Shown: piece by piece, positions 43,414-53,640 of the stretch
Numbering within the stretch: position 1 is the first letter of the stretch
Layout of the letters: each line of letters opens with the position of its first letter
Assembly (NCBI RefSeq): GCF_051487185.1
Contig: NZ_JAHVDK010000024.1
Span: forward strand, 66,914-130,913
Reading direction: 5' to 3'
DNA from: Inquilinus limosus_F
Lineage (GTDB): Bacteria; Pseudomonadota; Alphaproteobacteria; DSM-16000; Inquilinaceae
Length of the DNA: 64,000 nucleotides
The notes under the pieces: generated by a model
Databases searched by the model: none
Seen by the model: the letters and a program-made list of their open reading frames with translations, nothing else
Told to the model about the DNA's origin: nothing
Program-made: the position numbers and the translations under genes

Positions 43414-43500
43414 TGGTCAACGCGCCTACCAGTTCCTCGACCTCGTCCCCAAGGGCTGCAACGAGGAGGGCTTCAGCCTTTCGATGCTCTTAGGGCGTCG
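43414..43500 (+). pseudogene. scrap of a DUF899 gene 3' end
   Basis: Reads YQFLDLVPKGCNEEGFSLSM, matching the C-terminal VNGAYHFLDLVPKGRDEDGLNFTM of copy 2 (42056-42757), with a one-base loss near GTCAACGCG that breaks the frame. It directly abuts the guaA scrap. Confidence 0.75.
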
Positions 43501-43544
43501 CGTCGATGCGCCCGGCGGGCTCATGCCGGACGTCCTATGGCGCG

Positions 43545-44228
43545 TCAGGCGGGTTCCGTCTGCTCGCGCCGGCGCACCATTTCGGCGATCCAGACCGGCG
43601 CATAGGGCGGCGTGCAGCCCGGCGACGCCGGATAGTCGATCAGGACGGCGAGCCGCTCGCCGATCGCGATCGCCCGCTTCCGATGCGCGCGATGGTGGAT
43701 GCCGATCTCAGCGAGGCAATGGTTCATCGCCCATTGCTTCGGCTCCGGCGCCTGCTTCATCTCCGCCTCGATCTGGTCGAGCAGCGCCGAAAGGTCGAGC
43801 CCCTCGGCGTTCTTGACCACCCGTTCCGTGGTCAGGCTCCAGCCTGCTCGGCCGACGAGGTCGTCGCCGTCCTTCCAGGCCAGGCGGAGCTGCTCGGCGT
43901 GCCGGCCCGGCTTCACGACATTGACGGTGAACCAGTCGAGGAGCTTGGGCCAACGGATGTCGCGGATCATGGCGTCGAGCTCGGCGGCGGAGAACGCCTT
44001 GGGCTTGCAGATCAGGGTCGCGAGCAGGCGTGCAGCGGTGCCGCCGGTCGCCCAGAGATCAAGGGCGAGCTCGTGCTGCGTCTTGAGCCGCTTGGCGAGC
44101 GCGCGAAGCTGGGCCAGGTTCACGCCATGATCATCCCGACGGCGCGCATTGGTCTCCCGCATCTTCGGGTCTTCAAGTGCGGCGAGTTCGCAGAGAATAT
44201 CCTGGAGTGTTGGGCTCGCCGACATCAA
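43545..44228 (-). CDS. AlkD-like DNA alkylation repair protein, 227 aa
   Basis: HEAT-like helical repeats: LAQLRALAKRLKTQHELALDLWATGGTAARLLATLI, IRDIRWPKLLDWFTVNVVKP, AWKDGDDLVGRAGWSLTTERVVKN. The Trp/Asp pattern resembles the AlkD DNA glycosylase family. The first two residues are both Met; the second (44225) may be used. Confidence 0.82.
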   Translation of the reverse strand: MMSASPTLQDILCELAALEDPKMRETNARRRDDHGVNLAQLRALAKRLKTQHELALDLWATGGTAARLLATLICKPKAFSAAELDAMIRDIRWPKLLDWFTVNVVKPGRHAEQLRLAWKDGDDLVGRAGWSLTTERVVKNAEGLDLSALLDQIEAEMKQAPEPKQWAMNHCLAEIGIHHRAHRKRAIAIGERLAVLIDYPASPGCTPPYAPVWIAEMVRRREQTEPA

Positions 44229-44553
44229 GCGCCCCCTGCCCTCGGCGTACTCGGCTTTGTCGTAGACGCCCCCGCGCGATGCACTGACGGTATTTCACAT
44301 CATTTGCTCAGGCAAGAGCCAGCGCCACCGTCATTCTACGCGACAACAGTGTCGCTGCTATCCGATAGAACTCGTGCTGCGGCACGCAATGGAGCGTCAG
44401 GAACAGCCGGATATCGGTGTGGCCGGAGTTTGATCACGCGCAGCCGGCTCCGGGAACCGGCGCATCACAGCGTCTATCGTCTTTGGTATCCCGAACTCGC
44501 CGAATGGAGATCCCGCCGACTTCACCTGCATCATGCGCGGAAAGGAACCGACG
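44229..44553. other. gene-free spacer
   Basis: The ~325 bp between the divergent AlkD-like gene and the cupin gene contains no gene I can support. It has moderate AT content around 44290-44350 and a GCCGG-N9-CCGGC inverted repeat near 44442. Confidence 0.4.
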
Positions 44554-45018
44554 ATGGGTAAAAACGACAGCAAAGAGTTCGTTCTTGCAGGGGTTGTCAT
44601 GAAACGCCTGCTGTCCGGAGACCAGACCGCGGGGCAGTTCTGCCTTTTCGAGAACAGAAGCGGCGGAAACACGAGGACGCCGATCCATGTCCACGCCAGG
44701 GACGACGAGACGGTCTACATCATCGAAGGCGAGCTGACCGCGGTGATCGACGGCCGGCCTCGACGCCTGACCGCAGGCGAGAGCGCCTTCCTGCCGCGCG
44801 GCATTCCGCACCAGCTTATGAACATGAGCGGCAATCCCAGCCGATACATCTTGATCGGGACCCCCGCTCTGTTCGACCGGTTTCTCGAGGAAGCTGGCCA
44901 CGAGCTTCAACCGGACGAAATCGTGGGGCCGCCGACGCCTGAGGAGATCGAGCGTCTCCGCGAGGCTTCGCCAAGATTCGGCATCACTCTGCTCCCGGAT
45001 TGGCCACCGCCCAGGTGA
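44554..45018 (+). CDS. cupin-domain protein, 154 aa
   Basis: A single cupin barrel: TPIHVHARDDETVYIIEGELTAVIDGRPRRLTAGESAFLPRGIPHQL, with HVH.....E and a distal H giving the metal site. Quercetinase-like subgroup. ATG 44554 has GGAAAGGA seven bases upstream; an ATG seven codons earlier (44533) lacks one. Confidence 0.87.
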   Translation: MGKNDSKEFVLAGVVMKRLLSGDQTAGQFCLFENRSGGNTRTPIHVHARDDETVYIIEGELTAVIDGRPRRLTAGESAFLPRGIPHQLMNMSGNPSRYILIGTPALFDRFLEEAGHELQPDEIVGPPTPEEIERLREASPRFGITLLPDWPPPR

Positions 45019-45105
45019 CGCAGTTGTCCCGGGCGGCAAGACGTCTCCTGGCAAGCGGCAGAGCGCGAAGCGGACGATCCTGCCGCTCCGCCAGCCTCTC
45101 AGAAC

Positions 45106-45723
45106 TCAAGACCCATGAGCGGCTGCCTGACGTGAGCGGGCCTTCTCTGGCCAACCAGCCAAGGCTTGCTCGGCCACCGCCTGGAGAACTTCACGACGGA
45201 AACCCGCTTTTGCCTGCACGGCCAGGCCGTGTGTCACCGCCATGACATATGCGGCCAGGGTTGCGCAGTCGGCAGTTTTCGGAAGATCACCCTCTGCCTT
45301 CGCCCTCTCGAACCGCTCGCGAAGCATCGCTTCGCCGGTGGCGCGATACTCAATCAGGGCCTGGCGGATAGGTTCGGCGTCGTCCGAGCCCGCCAAGACG
45401 CCGTTGACACCCAAGCAGCCTGTGCGGTCGGGATAGCGCGTGTTGAGTTCAACCGCGCCACGCAGGAAGTGTGCAGCAACCTGGCGCGCTGTGGGCAGCT
45501 GAAGCGCCTCTGGAAGGTAGCCCAGGTATCGCTCGTGATAGCGAGCCAGGGCTCGGCGGAAGAGCGCTTCCTTGTTGCCGAATGCAGAATAGAGGGCGGG
45601 CCTCTCGACGCCCGTAGCCTCAGTCAGGTCAGCGTAGGAGGTGCCCTCGTAACCCTTCCGCCAGAAGACACACAGCGCAGCGTCAAGGGCTGTCTCTACG
45701 CAAAATTCGCGATGGCGCCCCAT
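45106..45723 (-). CDS. TetR-family regulator, 205 aa
   Basis: HTH: ALDAALCVFWRKGYEGTSYADLTEATGVERPALYSAFGNKEALFRRAL (~12-60), followed by a TetR_C ligand domain with FRREVLQAVAEQAL. It diverges from the SDR gene, with a perfect inverted repeat (45801-45822) in front of that gene, so it is probably its repressor. Confidence 0.93.
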   Translation of the reverse strand: MGRHREFCVETALDAALCVFWRKGYEGTSYADLTEATGVERPALYSAFGNKEALFRRALARYHERYLGYLPEALQLPTARQVAAHFLRGAVELNTRYPDRTGCLGVNGVLAGSDDAEPIRQALIEYRATGEAMLRERFERAKAEGDLPKTADCATLAAYVMAVTHGLAVQAKAGFRREVLQAVAEQALAGWPEKARSRQAAAHGS

Positions 45724-45766
45724 CAGGTCGACTCAGCTTTTTTCATAACGATCATTACTAAATCGC

Positions 45767-45794
45767 TTGACAGCCCTTGTCCACATTTCATACC
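45767..45794 (+). promoter_or_regulatory. promoter of the SDR gene
   Basis: A consensus -35 TTGACA at 45767-45772 and a weak -10 (CATACC, 45789-45794) 16 bases later. The operator palindrome lies just downstream, over the expected start site. Confidence 0.55.
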
Positions 45795-45800
45795 AGTTGT

Positions 45801-45822
45801 TATCGTAATGGACGTTACGATA
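45801..45822. promoter_or_regulatory. TetR-type operator, perfect 8-bp inverted repeat
   Basis: TATCGTAA-TGGACG-TTACGATA. A related half-site (TAACGAT) is at 45746, close to the TetR start, so both divergent genes may be repressed. Confidence 0.75.
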
Positions 45823-45884
45823 GCAGGGCGAAGTCGCCCGCTCAGATCAGGCGATGTCCTGGTCGTGTACCCGAAAGGATTTTC

Positions 45885-46646
45885 ATGTCGAACATGCTGA
45901 AGGGCAAGGTCGTCCTGATCACGGGCGGCTCGCGTGGTCTTGGTGCCGCGACGGCGGAGGCGTTCGCCGAGCGCGGAGCGGATGTTGCAATCAGCTACGC
46001 CGCCTCGGCCGACAAGGCGGAGGCCGTCGTGGCGAAGCTGAAGGCGAAGGGTACTCGCGCGATCGCGATCAAGAGCGATCAGGCCGACCTATCTTCCGCC
46101 AAGCCTCTGATCGACTCGGTGATCGCCGAATTCGGCAAGCTCGACATCCTCGTGAACAATGCCGGCATCGCGATCCAGGGTCAGCTCGTAGACGATCCCG
46201 AGCTTGATGGAGACAAATACAATCGCCAGTGGCAGGTCAATGTCATGGGCACGATCGCCAACACTCGCGCGGCAGCGCCCAGACTGAGCAACGGCGGTCG
46301 GATCATCTTCATCGGCTCCCTTCTCGGCTCCAACGTACCCTTCCCGGGTGTTGCCGATTATGCCGGAACAAAGTGGGCGCTCGCCGGATACGCGAAGGGC
46401 ATCGCGCGCGACCTCGGCCCCCGAAATATCACTGTGAATGTCGTACAGCCGGGCATCATGCCCACGGACATGGCCTCGGACGTCGCCGGTGAGCTTCCGG
46501 ACCGCGAGTCCATCCTGGACATGCATCCGATCCGTCGCATCGCAACCCTCGAAGAAGTGGCAGAAACCGTCTGCTTCCTCGCCGGACCTTCTGCGGGCTA
46601 CATCAACGGTGAGACCATAAATATAGCCGGTGGTCTCGGGATCTGA
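45885..46646 (+). CDS. short-chain dehydrogenase/reductase, 253 aa
   Basis: Classical SDR: cofactor motif TGGSRGLGAATAEAF (~13), NNAG (~88), catalytic Ser in IFIGSLLGSN (~143), and YAGTKWAL (~155) with Tyr and Lys. Likely NADPH-dependent ketone or aldehyde reductase; substrate unknown. GAAAGGA precedes the ATG. Induction via the TetR partner is likely. Confidence 0.93.
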   Translation: MSNMLKGKVVLITGGSRGLGAATAEAFAERGADVAISYAASADKAEAVVAKLKAKGTRAIAIKSDQADLSSAKPLIDSVIAEFGKLDILVNNAGIAIQGQLVDDPELDGDKYNRQWQVNVMGTIANTRAAAPRLSNGGRIIFIGSLLGSNVPFPGVADYAGTKWALAGYAKGIARDLGPRNITVNVVQPGIMPTDMASDVAGELPDRESILDMHPIRRIATLEEVAETVCFLAGPSAGYINGETINIAGGLGI

Positions 46647-46705
46647 GCGCCGACGATCAGGTGAAGAGGATCAAATGATCTAATAGACCTTCACGCAGTC
46701 CGACG

Positions 46706-46736
46706 GGCCGCAACCGTAAAGAAAGCGGTTGCGGCC
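46706..46736 (+). terminator. rho-independent terminator of the SDR gene
   Basis: Perfect 11-bp stem (GGCCGCAACCG / CGGTTGCGGCC), 9-base loop, followed by ATTTAAGT. The remainder of 46647-46948 holds no gene. Confidence 0.8.
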
Positions 46737-46948
46737 ATTTAAGTCCTCCTAATCGAGGCTCTCGGATGAGCTGACGAGCGCCACCCGATCAGAGTCTTTG
46801 GAAGACGCATCCCAAAAACGGGCGCAGATCGCACTTGCAAATCAAAGATCGAGGACGCTGGCCAATTGAGTGGCATACGGACGGAAAAAGCAATTGGACG
46901 ATGGCAAAAATCGCCGCCGGACCTACGCCATTACCGCCGTTTTCCCCC

Positions 46949-48523
46949 TCACTCCCACTCGATCGTCCCCGGCGGCTTCGAGGTGATGTCGTAGACGACG
47001 CGGTTGATGCCGCGCACCTCGTTGACGATGCGGGTCGAGACCCGGCCCAGGAATTCGTGGTCGAAGGGGTAGTAGTCGGCGGTCATGCCGTCGGTGGAAG
47101 TCACGGCGCGCAGGGCGCAGACATAGTCGTAGGTGCGGCCGTCGCCCATCACGCCCACCGTGCGCACCGGCAGCAGCACGGCGAAGGCCTGCCAGATCGC
47201 GTCATAGAGGCCGGCGCGGCGGATCTCCTCGAGATAGATCACGTCGGCCTTGCGCAGGATCTCCAGCATGTCGCGGGTGACCGCGCCGGGGATGCGGATG
47301 CCCAGCCCCGGCCCCGGGAAGGGGTGGCGGCCGACGAAATCCTCGGGCAGGCCCAGCTCGCGGCCCAGCGCCCGCACCTCGTCCTTGAACAGCTCGCGCA
47401 GCGGCTCGACCAGGGCCAGCTTCATCCGCTCCGGCAGGCCGCCGACATTGTGGTGGCTCTTGATCGTCACCGACGGGCCGCCGGTGAAGGACACGCTCTC
47501 AATCACGTCGGGGTAGAGCGTGCCCTGGGCCAGGAAGCGGGCGCCCTCGATCTTCTCCGCCTCGGCGTCGAACACCTCGACGAAGGCGGCGCCGATGATC
47601 TTGCGCTTCTGCTCCGGGTCGGTGATGCCCTCGAGCCGGCCGAGGAACAGGTCCGACGCGTCGACATGCACCAGCGGGATGTTATAGTGGCCGCGGAACA
47701 GCGACACCACCTGCTCCGCCTCGCCCGCCCGCATCAGCCCGGTGTCGACGAAGATGCAGGTCAGCTGGTCGCCGATCGCCTCGTGGATCAGCACCGCCGC
47801 CACCGCGCTGTCGACGCCGCCCGACAGCCCGCAGATCACCTTGCCGTCGCCGACCTGGGCGCGGATCTTCTGGATCTCCGCCTCGCGGAAGGCGGCCATG
47901 GTCCAGCTGCCGCCGCAGCCGCAGACCCGGTGGGTGAAGTTACGCAGCAGGTCCGCGCCATGCGGCGTGTGCACCACCTCGGGGTGGAACTGCACGCCGT
48001 AGAAGCGGCGGTGGTCGTCGGCGATCACGGCGAAGGGCGCGTTGTCGCTGGTGGCGACAACGCGGAAGCCGTCCGGCAGCCGGGTGACGCGGTCGCCATG
48101 GCTCATCCACACCTGCTCGCGCTGGCCCACCTCCCACAACCCGTCGAACAGGGCGCAACTCTCCCCCACCTCGATCCAGGCGCGCCCGAATTCGCGGTGG
48201 TGGCCGCCCTCCACCGCCCCGCCGAGCTGCTCGCACATGGTCTGCTGGCCGTAGCAGATGCCGAGCACCGGCACACCGAGCTCGAACACCAGCTGCGGCG
48301 CGCGGGGCGAAGCATCCTCGGTGACCGAGGCCGGCCCGCCGGACAGGATGATGCCGCGCGGCGCGAAGGCGCTGATCCGGTCGGCCCCGGCGTGGTTGAA
48401 CGGCCAGATCTCGCAATAGACGCCGGACTCGCGGACCCGGCGGGCGATCAGCTGGGTGACCTGGCTGCCGAAATCGAGAATGAGGATGCGGTCCGGCGAC
48501 GGCGTGGCGGTCGGGGCGGTCAT
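46949..48523 (-). CDS. guaA: GMP synthase (glutamine-hydrolysing), 524 aa
   Basis: Converts XMP to GMP with glutamine and ATP. Class I glutaminase: GICYGQQTMCEQLGG nucleophile (~87) and QFHPEVVHT (~178). ATP pyrophosphatase P-loop: GLSGGVDSAVAAV (~233). The dimerisation domain ends GTIEWE, complete. ATG 48523 starts at the glutaminase domain (ILILDFGSQVTQLIARRVRE), so a longer upstream frame to 48988 is rejected. Confidence 0.97.
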   Translation of the reverse strand: MTAPTATPSPDRILILDFGSQVTQLIARRVRESGVYCEIWPFNHAGADRISAFAPRGIILSGGPASVTEDASPRAPQLVFELGVPVLGICYGQQTMCEQLGGAVEGGHHREFGRAWIEVGESCALFDGLWEVGQREQVWMSHGDRVTRLPDGFRVVATSDNAPFAVIADDHRRFYGVQFHPEVVHTPHGADLLRNFTHRVCGCGGSWTMAAFREAEIQKIRAQVGDGKVICGLSGGVDSAVAAVLIHEAIGDQLTCIFVDTGLMRAGEAEQVVSLFRGHYNIPLVHVDASDLFLGRLEGITDPEQKRKIIGAAFVEVFDAEAEKIEGARFLAQGTLYPDVIESVSFTGGPSVTIKSHHNVGGLPERMKLALVEPLRELFKDEVRALGRELGLPEDFVGRHPFPGPGLGIRIPGAVTRDMLEILRKADVIYLEEIRRAGLYDAIWQAFAVLLPVRTVGVMGDGRTYDYVCALRAVTSTDGMTADYYPFDHEFLGRVSTRIVNEVRGINRVVYDITSKPPGTIEWE

Positions 48524-48633
48524 GGCAACTCCGGGGCGGGCGGTGGGACGGAGCTTTACCCCTCCCCCGCCTCCGGCACAAGCGACGCGGCCCGCGCCCG
48601 GCGCGCGGCCTGTATGCGCGGGGCGAAGACGGC

Positions 48634-48906
48634 TCAGACCATCATCAGCGCGGCGACCGCCGCGACCAGCAGCAGCTGGCCCCCGGCGATCAGCAGCAGG
48701 CGGGTCCGGAACGGCTCCTTGCGCGTCTTGTGGCGCAGCAGCCGCTGCCCGGCGATGGCGCCGGGCGTGCCGCCGAGGACGGCCAGGGCCAGGAGCGTGC
48801 GCTCGGGGATCCGGCGCCGGCCGCCGACGGCGCACCACTTGTCCCAGGCGAACAGGCCGAAGGCGGCCGCGCTGGCGGCCAGGAGATAGAGCGCCAGGGC
48901 GGTCAT
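48634..48906 (-). CDS. DUF1294 membrane protein, 90 aa
   Basis: Two to three hydrophobic helices and the DUF1294 pattern FGLFAWDKWCAVGGRRRIPERTLLALAVLGGTPGAIAGQRLLRHKTRKEPFRTRLLL. The start overlaps the GNAT stop by 4 bp. Function unknown. Confidence 0.88.
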   Translation of the reverse strand: MTALALYLLAASAAAFGLFAWDKWCAVGGRRRIPERTLLALAVLGGTPGAIAGQRLLRHKTRKEPFRTRLLLIAGGQLLLVAAVAALMMV

Positions 48907-49433
48907 GCGGTCGGGGAAATGCGCCGGTCGAAGCGGAAGGCGCTCTCCGCCAGCACGGCGCCGCCGAAGCGCTCCAGCCGGTCGGCATAGGGCTCGCCGC
49001 CGAGATGGCGGTAGAAGCCAGTGGCGCGGAAATTGGCGGTCAGGGCCCAGAGCATGAACGGCATCATGCTGCGCTCGGCGAACCAGTCCGACGCCGCGGC
49101 CATCAGCGCCCTTCCGTGCCCCCTCCCCTTGGCTCGGTCGAGCAGGTAGAGAGCGTAAATCTCGCCCCAGCCGAAGCCCGGCGCGCCACGGGCCCGGCCG
49201 CAATAGGCGAAGCCGACCGGCACCGCCCCGCCGGCCGGCGTCGGATCGAGGGCGAGGAAGGTCGCGGTGCCGTCCTCATGCGCCAGCTGGCGCTCATGGC
49301 CGCGCTGGCGCTCGGTCACGGTCATCCGGTCCAGGAACTCGTCCGGCACCAGGCCGCGATAGGTCTCCTGCCAGGCCTGGACATGGATCCGCGCGATCGC
49401 CGGCGCGTCGGCCAGGATCGCGCGGCGGATCAT
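48903..49433 (-). CDS. GNAT-family N-acetyltransferase, 176 aa
   Basis: IRRAILADAPAIARIHVQAWQETYRGLVPDEFLDRM start, and the acetyl-CoA loop LLDRAKGRGHGRALMAAASDWFAE (~108-130), then FRATGFYRHLGGE. Starts two bases after the RsmB-like gene's stop and overlaps DUF1294 by 4 bp, so is translationally coupled on both sides. Confidence 0.9.
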   Translation of the reverse strand: MIRRAILADAPAIARIHVQAWQETYRGLVPDEFLDRMTVTERQRGHERQLAHEDGTATFLALDPTPAGGAVPVGFAYCGRARGAPGFGWGEIYALYLLDRAKGRGHGRALMAAASDWFAERSMMPFMLWALTANFRATGFYRHLGGEPYADRLERFGGAVLAESAFRFDRRISPTA

Positions 49434-49435
49434 GC

Positions 49436-50773
49436 TCAGCCCTCCGTCCCGGCGGCGTCGGCCGCATCGGCCTTCGGCCCGCGCTCCAGCACCGCGACGA
49501 AGAAGCCGTCGGTGCCGTTGGCCGCGGGCGACAGGCGCAGCATGCCGGCGGTCGGTGCCGGGCCGGTGCCCACCGCCTCGGCCCACACCTCCTCGACCGG
49601 TACCAGCCGGTAGTCGGGATGGGTGGCGAGGAATTGCTCCACCTGCGCCTCGTTCTCCTCGCGCAGCAGCGAGCAGGTGGCGTAGATCACCCGGCCGCCA
49701 TCCGGCTTGGCCAAGCGGGCGGCGCTGTCCAGGATCTCGCGCTGGACGCCGAGCAGCCGGTCGAGGTCGATCGGCCGCCAACGGGCGTCGGGGTTGCGGC
49801 GCCAGGCGCCGGTGCCGCTGCAGGGCGCATCGATCAGCACCCGGTCGAACTTGCCGCGCTGCTTCTTCACCCAGCGGTCGCGCTCATTCTCCAGCAGCTT
49901 GGGTTCGACATTGTCGATGCCGGCGCGGCGCAGCCGCTCCTTGCCGCGGTCGAGCCGGCCCTTGGAGACGTCGCAGGCCACCACCCTGCCCTTGCCCTGC
50001 ATCCGCGCGGCGAGGGCCAGCGCCTTGCCGCCGGCGCCGGAGCAGAAATCCACCACCTGCTGGCCCGGCCGGGCGTCGACCAGGAGGGCGATCAACTGCG
50101 AGCCCTCGTCCTGGACCTCGATCAGGCCGGACTGGAAGGCGGGATGGCGGCCGAGCTGCGGCCGGCCCTTGACCCGGATGCCGAGCGGCGACAGCGGCGT
50201 CGGCTCCACCGAAAGCTTGCCGGCGGCGAGGGTCTGCAGCACCTCGTCGCGGCTGCCGCGCAGCTCGTTCACCCGCAGGTCGAGCGGCGCCTGGTCCAGC
50301 AGCGCCGCCACCTCCTGCTCGTAGCGGTCGCCGAAATTCGTTTCCAGCGAGGCCGCGGCCCACTCCGGGATCTCGCTGCGCACCGGCTTCGGCATCTCGG
50401 GATGGTCGAGCGGCTGGCCGGCCGTGGCCTTGACCAGCGCCTCCTCCGGCTTGTCGAGCGGGATCGGCGCGTAGGTGTCGCCGGAGAACAGCCGGCCCAT
50501 GTCCTTGATCCCAACGCCTTCGGCCAGGGTCAGCTCGGCGATCACCCGGTTGCGCGGCGTGTCCTCGGCCTCGACCTGGGCCAGCCACCAGCCCAGCCGG
50601 GCATGGTGGCGCAGCACGGCGTAGACGCGGCCGGCGATCTCGCTGCGGTCCTTCGAGCCGATGAAGCGGCGGGTGCGGAAATAGGCCGAGACCACGGCGT
50701 CAGCGGGGCGGTTCTCGGCGGCGATGCGCTCGAGAATGTCGATCGTGGCCTGGATTCGGGCGGAGGGGGTCAT
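49436..50773 (-). CDS. RsmB/NOP2-type RNA (cytosine-5) methyltransferase, 445 aa
   Basis: SAM motif: VVDFCSGAGGKALALAARM (~240). Motif IV DAPCSGTGAWRRNPDARW (~313) and motif VI YATCSLLREENE (~364) carry the two cysteines of the C5-methyltransferases. It probably methylates 16S rRNA C967 or a similar site. The N-terminal domain (FRTRRFIGSKDRSEIAGRVYAVLRH) is RsmB-like. Target by homology of motifs only. Confidence 0.9.
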   Translation of the reverse strand: MTPSARIQATIDILERIAAENRPADAVVSAYFRTRRFIGSKDRSEIAGRVYAVLRHHARLGWWLAQVEAEDTPRNRVIAELTLAEGVGIKDMGRLFSGDTYAPIPLDKPEEALVKATAGQPLDHPEMPKPVRSEIPEWAAASLETNFGDRYEQEVAALLDQAPLDLRVNELRGSRDEVLQTLAAGKLSVEPTPLSPLGIRVKGRPQLGRHPAFQSGLIEVQDEGSQLIALLVDARPGQQVVDFCSGAGGKALALAARMQGKGRVVACDVSKGRLDRGKERLRRAGIDNVEPKLLENERDRWVKKQRGKFDRVLIDAPCSGTGAWRRNPDARWRPIDLDRLLGVQREILDSAARLAKPDGGRVIYATCSLLREENEAQVEQFLATHPDYRLVPVEEVWAEAVGTGPAPTAGMLRLSPAANGTDGFFVAVLERGPKADAADAAGTEG

Positions 50774-50870
50774 GGTCCGGAGCGTAGCAGGAAAACGCGC
50801 CTTCTACCGCGCTTCCGCCGCGGCTGCCAACCTTTGCCCGACGGCGCGGGCGAGCTATGCGCCGCCGGTA

Positions 50871-52001
<1,131 letters not shown>

Positions 52002-52014
52002 CACCCCATGCAGG

Positions 52015-52497
52015 TCATCCCCGTCCGCGATAGGGCGGCACGCCCTGGTCGGGCAGCCACAGCCCCTCGGGCGCCGGCCCGCTCTGGTAGAACACGTCGA
52101 TCGGGATGCCGCCCCGCGGGTACCAGTAGCCGCCGATGCGCAGCCAGCGCGGCTTCATCGCCTGGATCAGCCGCTCCGCCACATAGACGGTGCAGTCCTC
52201 GTGGAAGGCACCGTGGTTGCGGAACGAGCCGAGGAACAGCTTCAGCGACTTGCTCTCGACGATCTTCGCCGCCGGGGCGTAGTCGATCACCAGATGTGCG
52301 AAGTCCGGCTGGCCGGTGATCGGGCACAGCGAGGTGAACTCCGGCGCGGTGAAGCGCACCAGGTAGAGCTGCTTCGGCCGCGGATTCGGCACCGTCTCCA
52401 GCACCGCCTCTTCCGGCGACGCGGGCAGCGCCGTCGGCTGGCCGAGCTGGGTGAGCGCCTCGGTTCCCTGCGCCTGCGCTTTCGCCTTGCGGGCCAT
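52015..52497 (-). CDS. queF: NADPH-dependent preQ0 reductase QueF (type I), 160 aa
   Basis: Reduces 7-cyano-7-deazaguanine (preQ0) to preQ1. Catalytic Cys in EFTSLCPITGQPDFA (~62), and ESKSLKLFLGSFRNHGAFHEDCTV, the QueF motif region with the NADPH-binding loop. Length fits the short type I form. GAGGAG lies eight bases before the ATG. Confidence 0.95.
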   Translation of the reverse strand: MARKAKAQAQGTEALTQLGQPTALPASPEEAVLETVPNPRPKQLYLVRFTAPEFTSLCPITGQPDFAHLVIDYAPAAKIVESKSLKLFLGSFRNHGAFHEDCTVYVAERLIQAMKPRWLRIGGYWYPRGGIPIDVFYQSGPAPEGLWLPDQGVPPYRGRG

Positions 52498-52506
52498 GAT
52501 CTCTCC

Positions 52507-53640
52507 TCAGAGGGCCGGGATGTCGCCCAGCGCCTGCTCCGCCTCGAAGGCGGCGGCGAAGGCATCGAGCGTGCCGGCGGCGATGGCGCCGCGCAGGCCG
52601 GCCATCAGATCCTGATAATAGGTCAGGTTGTGGTGGGTCAGCAGCATCAGCCCCAGCACCTCCTCGCTGCGCACCAGATGGTGCAGATAGGCGCGGCTGT
52701 ACTGGCGGCAAGCCGGGCAGCGGCAGGATTCGTCCAGCGGCCGGTCGTCGTCCTGATGCCGGGCGTTGCGCAGATTGACCGTGCCACGGCGGGTGAAAGC
52801 CTGGCCGGTGCGGCCGGAGCGGGTCGGCAGCACGCAGTCGAACATGTCGACGCCGCGGCGGACCGAGCCGACCAGGTCGGAGGGCTTGCCCACGCCCATC
52901 AGATAGCGCGGCCGGTCGTCCGGCAGCGCCGGCACGGTGACGTCGAGCGTGGCGAACATCCGCTCCTGCCCCTCGCCCACCGCGAGGCCGCCGATGGCGT
53001 AGCCCTCGAAGCCGATCGCGGTCAGCGCCGCGGCGGATTCGAGCCGGAGGTCGGGGAAGACGCTGCCCTGGACGATGCCGTACTGGCCGTAGCCGGGCCG
53101 GGCGACAAAGGCGTCGCGCGAGCGCTTGGCCCAGTCCATCGACAGGCGCATCGAGCTGGCCGCCACCTCCGGCTCCGCCGGGAACGGCGTGCACTCGTCG
53201 AAGGCCATGGTGATGGTGGCATCGAGCAAATGCTGGATCTCGGTCGACCGCGCCGGGGTCAGCCGGTGCTCGCTGCCGTCGAGATGCGAGCGGAAGGTTA
53301 CGCCATCCTTGTCCATGCGCCGCAGCTGCGACAGCGACATCACCTGGAAGCCGCCGGAATCGGTCAGGATCGGGCCGGGCCAGTTCATGAAGCGGTGCAG
53401 GCCGCCGAGCCGCGCCACCCGCTCCGACCCCGGGCGCAGCATCAGGTGGTAGGTGTTGCCCAGCACGATCTGCGCGCCGGTGGCCGCCACGTCCTCCGGC
53501 CGCATCGCCTTCACCGTTGCCGCGGTGCCGACCGGCATGAAGGTCGGGGTCTCGACCACGCCATGGGCGGTGTGCAGGCGGCCGGTGCGCGCGGCGCCGT
53601 CGCGGGCCAGGGTCTCGAAGCGGAACACGGAATCAGTCAT
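52507..53640 (-). CDS. tgt: tRNA-guanine(34) transglycosylase Tgt, 377 aa
   Basis: Inserts preQ1 in place of guanine 34 of tRNA. TPTFMPVGTAATVKAM, LTDSGGFQVMSL, nucleophile/catalytic aspartates and GGLAVGEGQ are present; the zinc ligands are CRCPACRQYSRAYLHHL (~307). Overlaps queA by 8 bp. Confidence 0.97.
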   Translation of the reverse strand: MTDSVFRFETLARDGAARTGRLHTAHGVVETPTFMPVGTAATVKAMRPEDVAATGAQIVLGNTYHLMLRPGSERVARLGGLHRFMNWPGPILTDSGGFQVMSLSQLRRMDKDGVTFRSHLDGSEHRLTPARSTEIQHLLDATITMAFDECTPFPAEPEVAASSMRLSMDWAKRSRDAFVARPGYGQYGIVQGSVFPDLRLESAAALTAIGFEGYAIGGLAVGEGQERMFATLDVTVPALPDDRPRYLMGVGKPSDLVGSVRRGVDMFDCVLPTRSGRTGQAFTRRGTVNLRNARHQDDDRPLDESCRCPACRQYSRAYLHHLVRSEEVLGLMLLTHHNLTYYQDLMAGLRGAIAAGTLDAFAAAFEAEQALGDIPAL

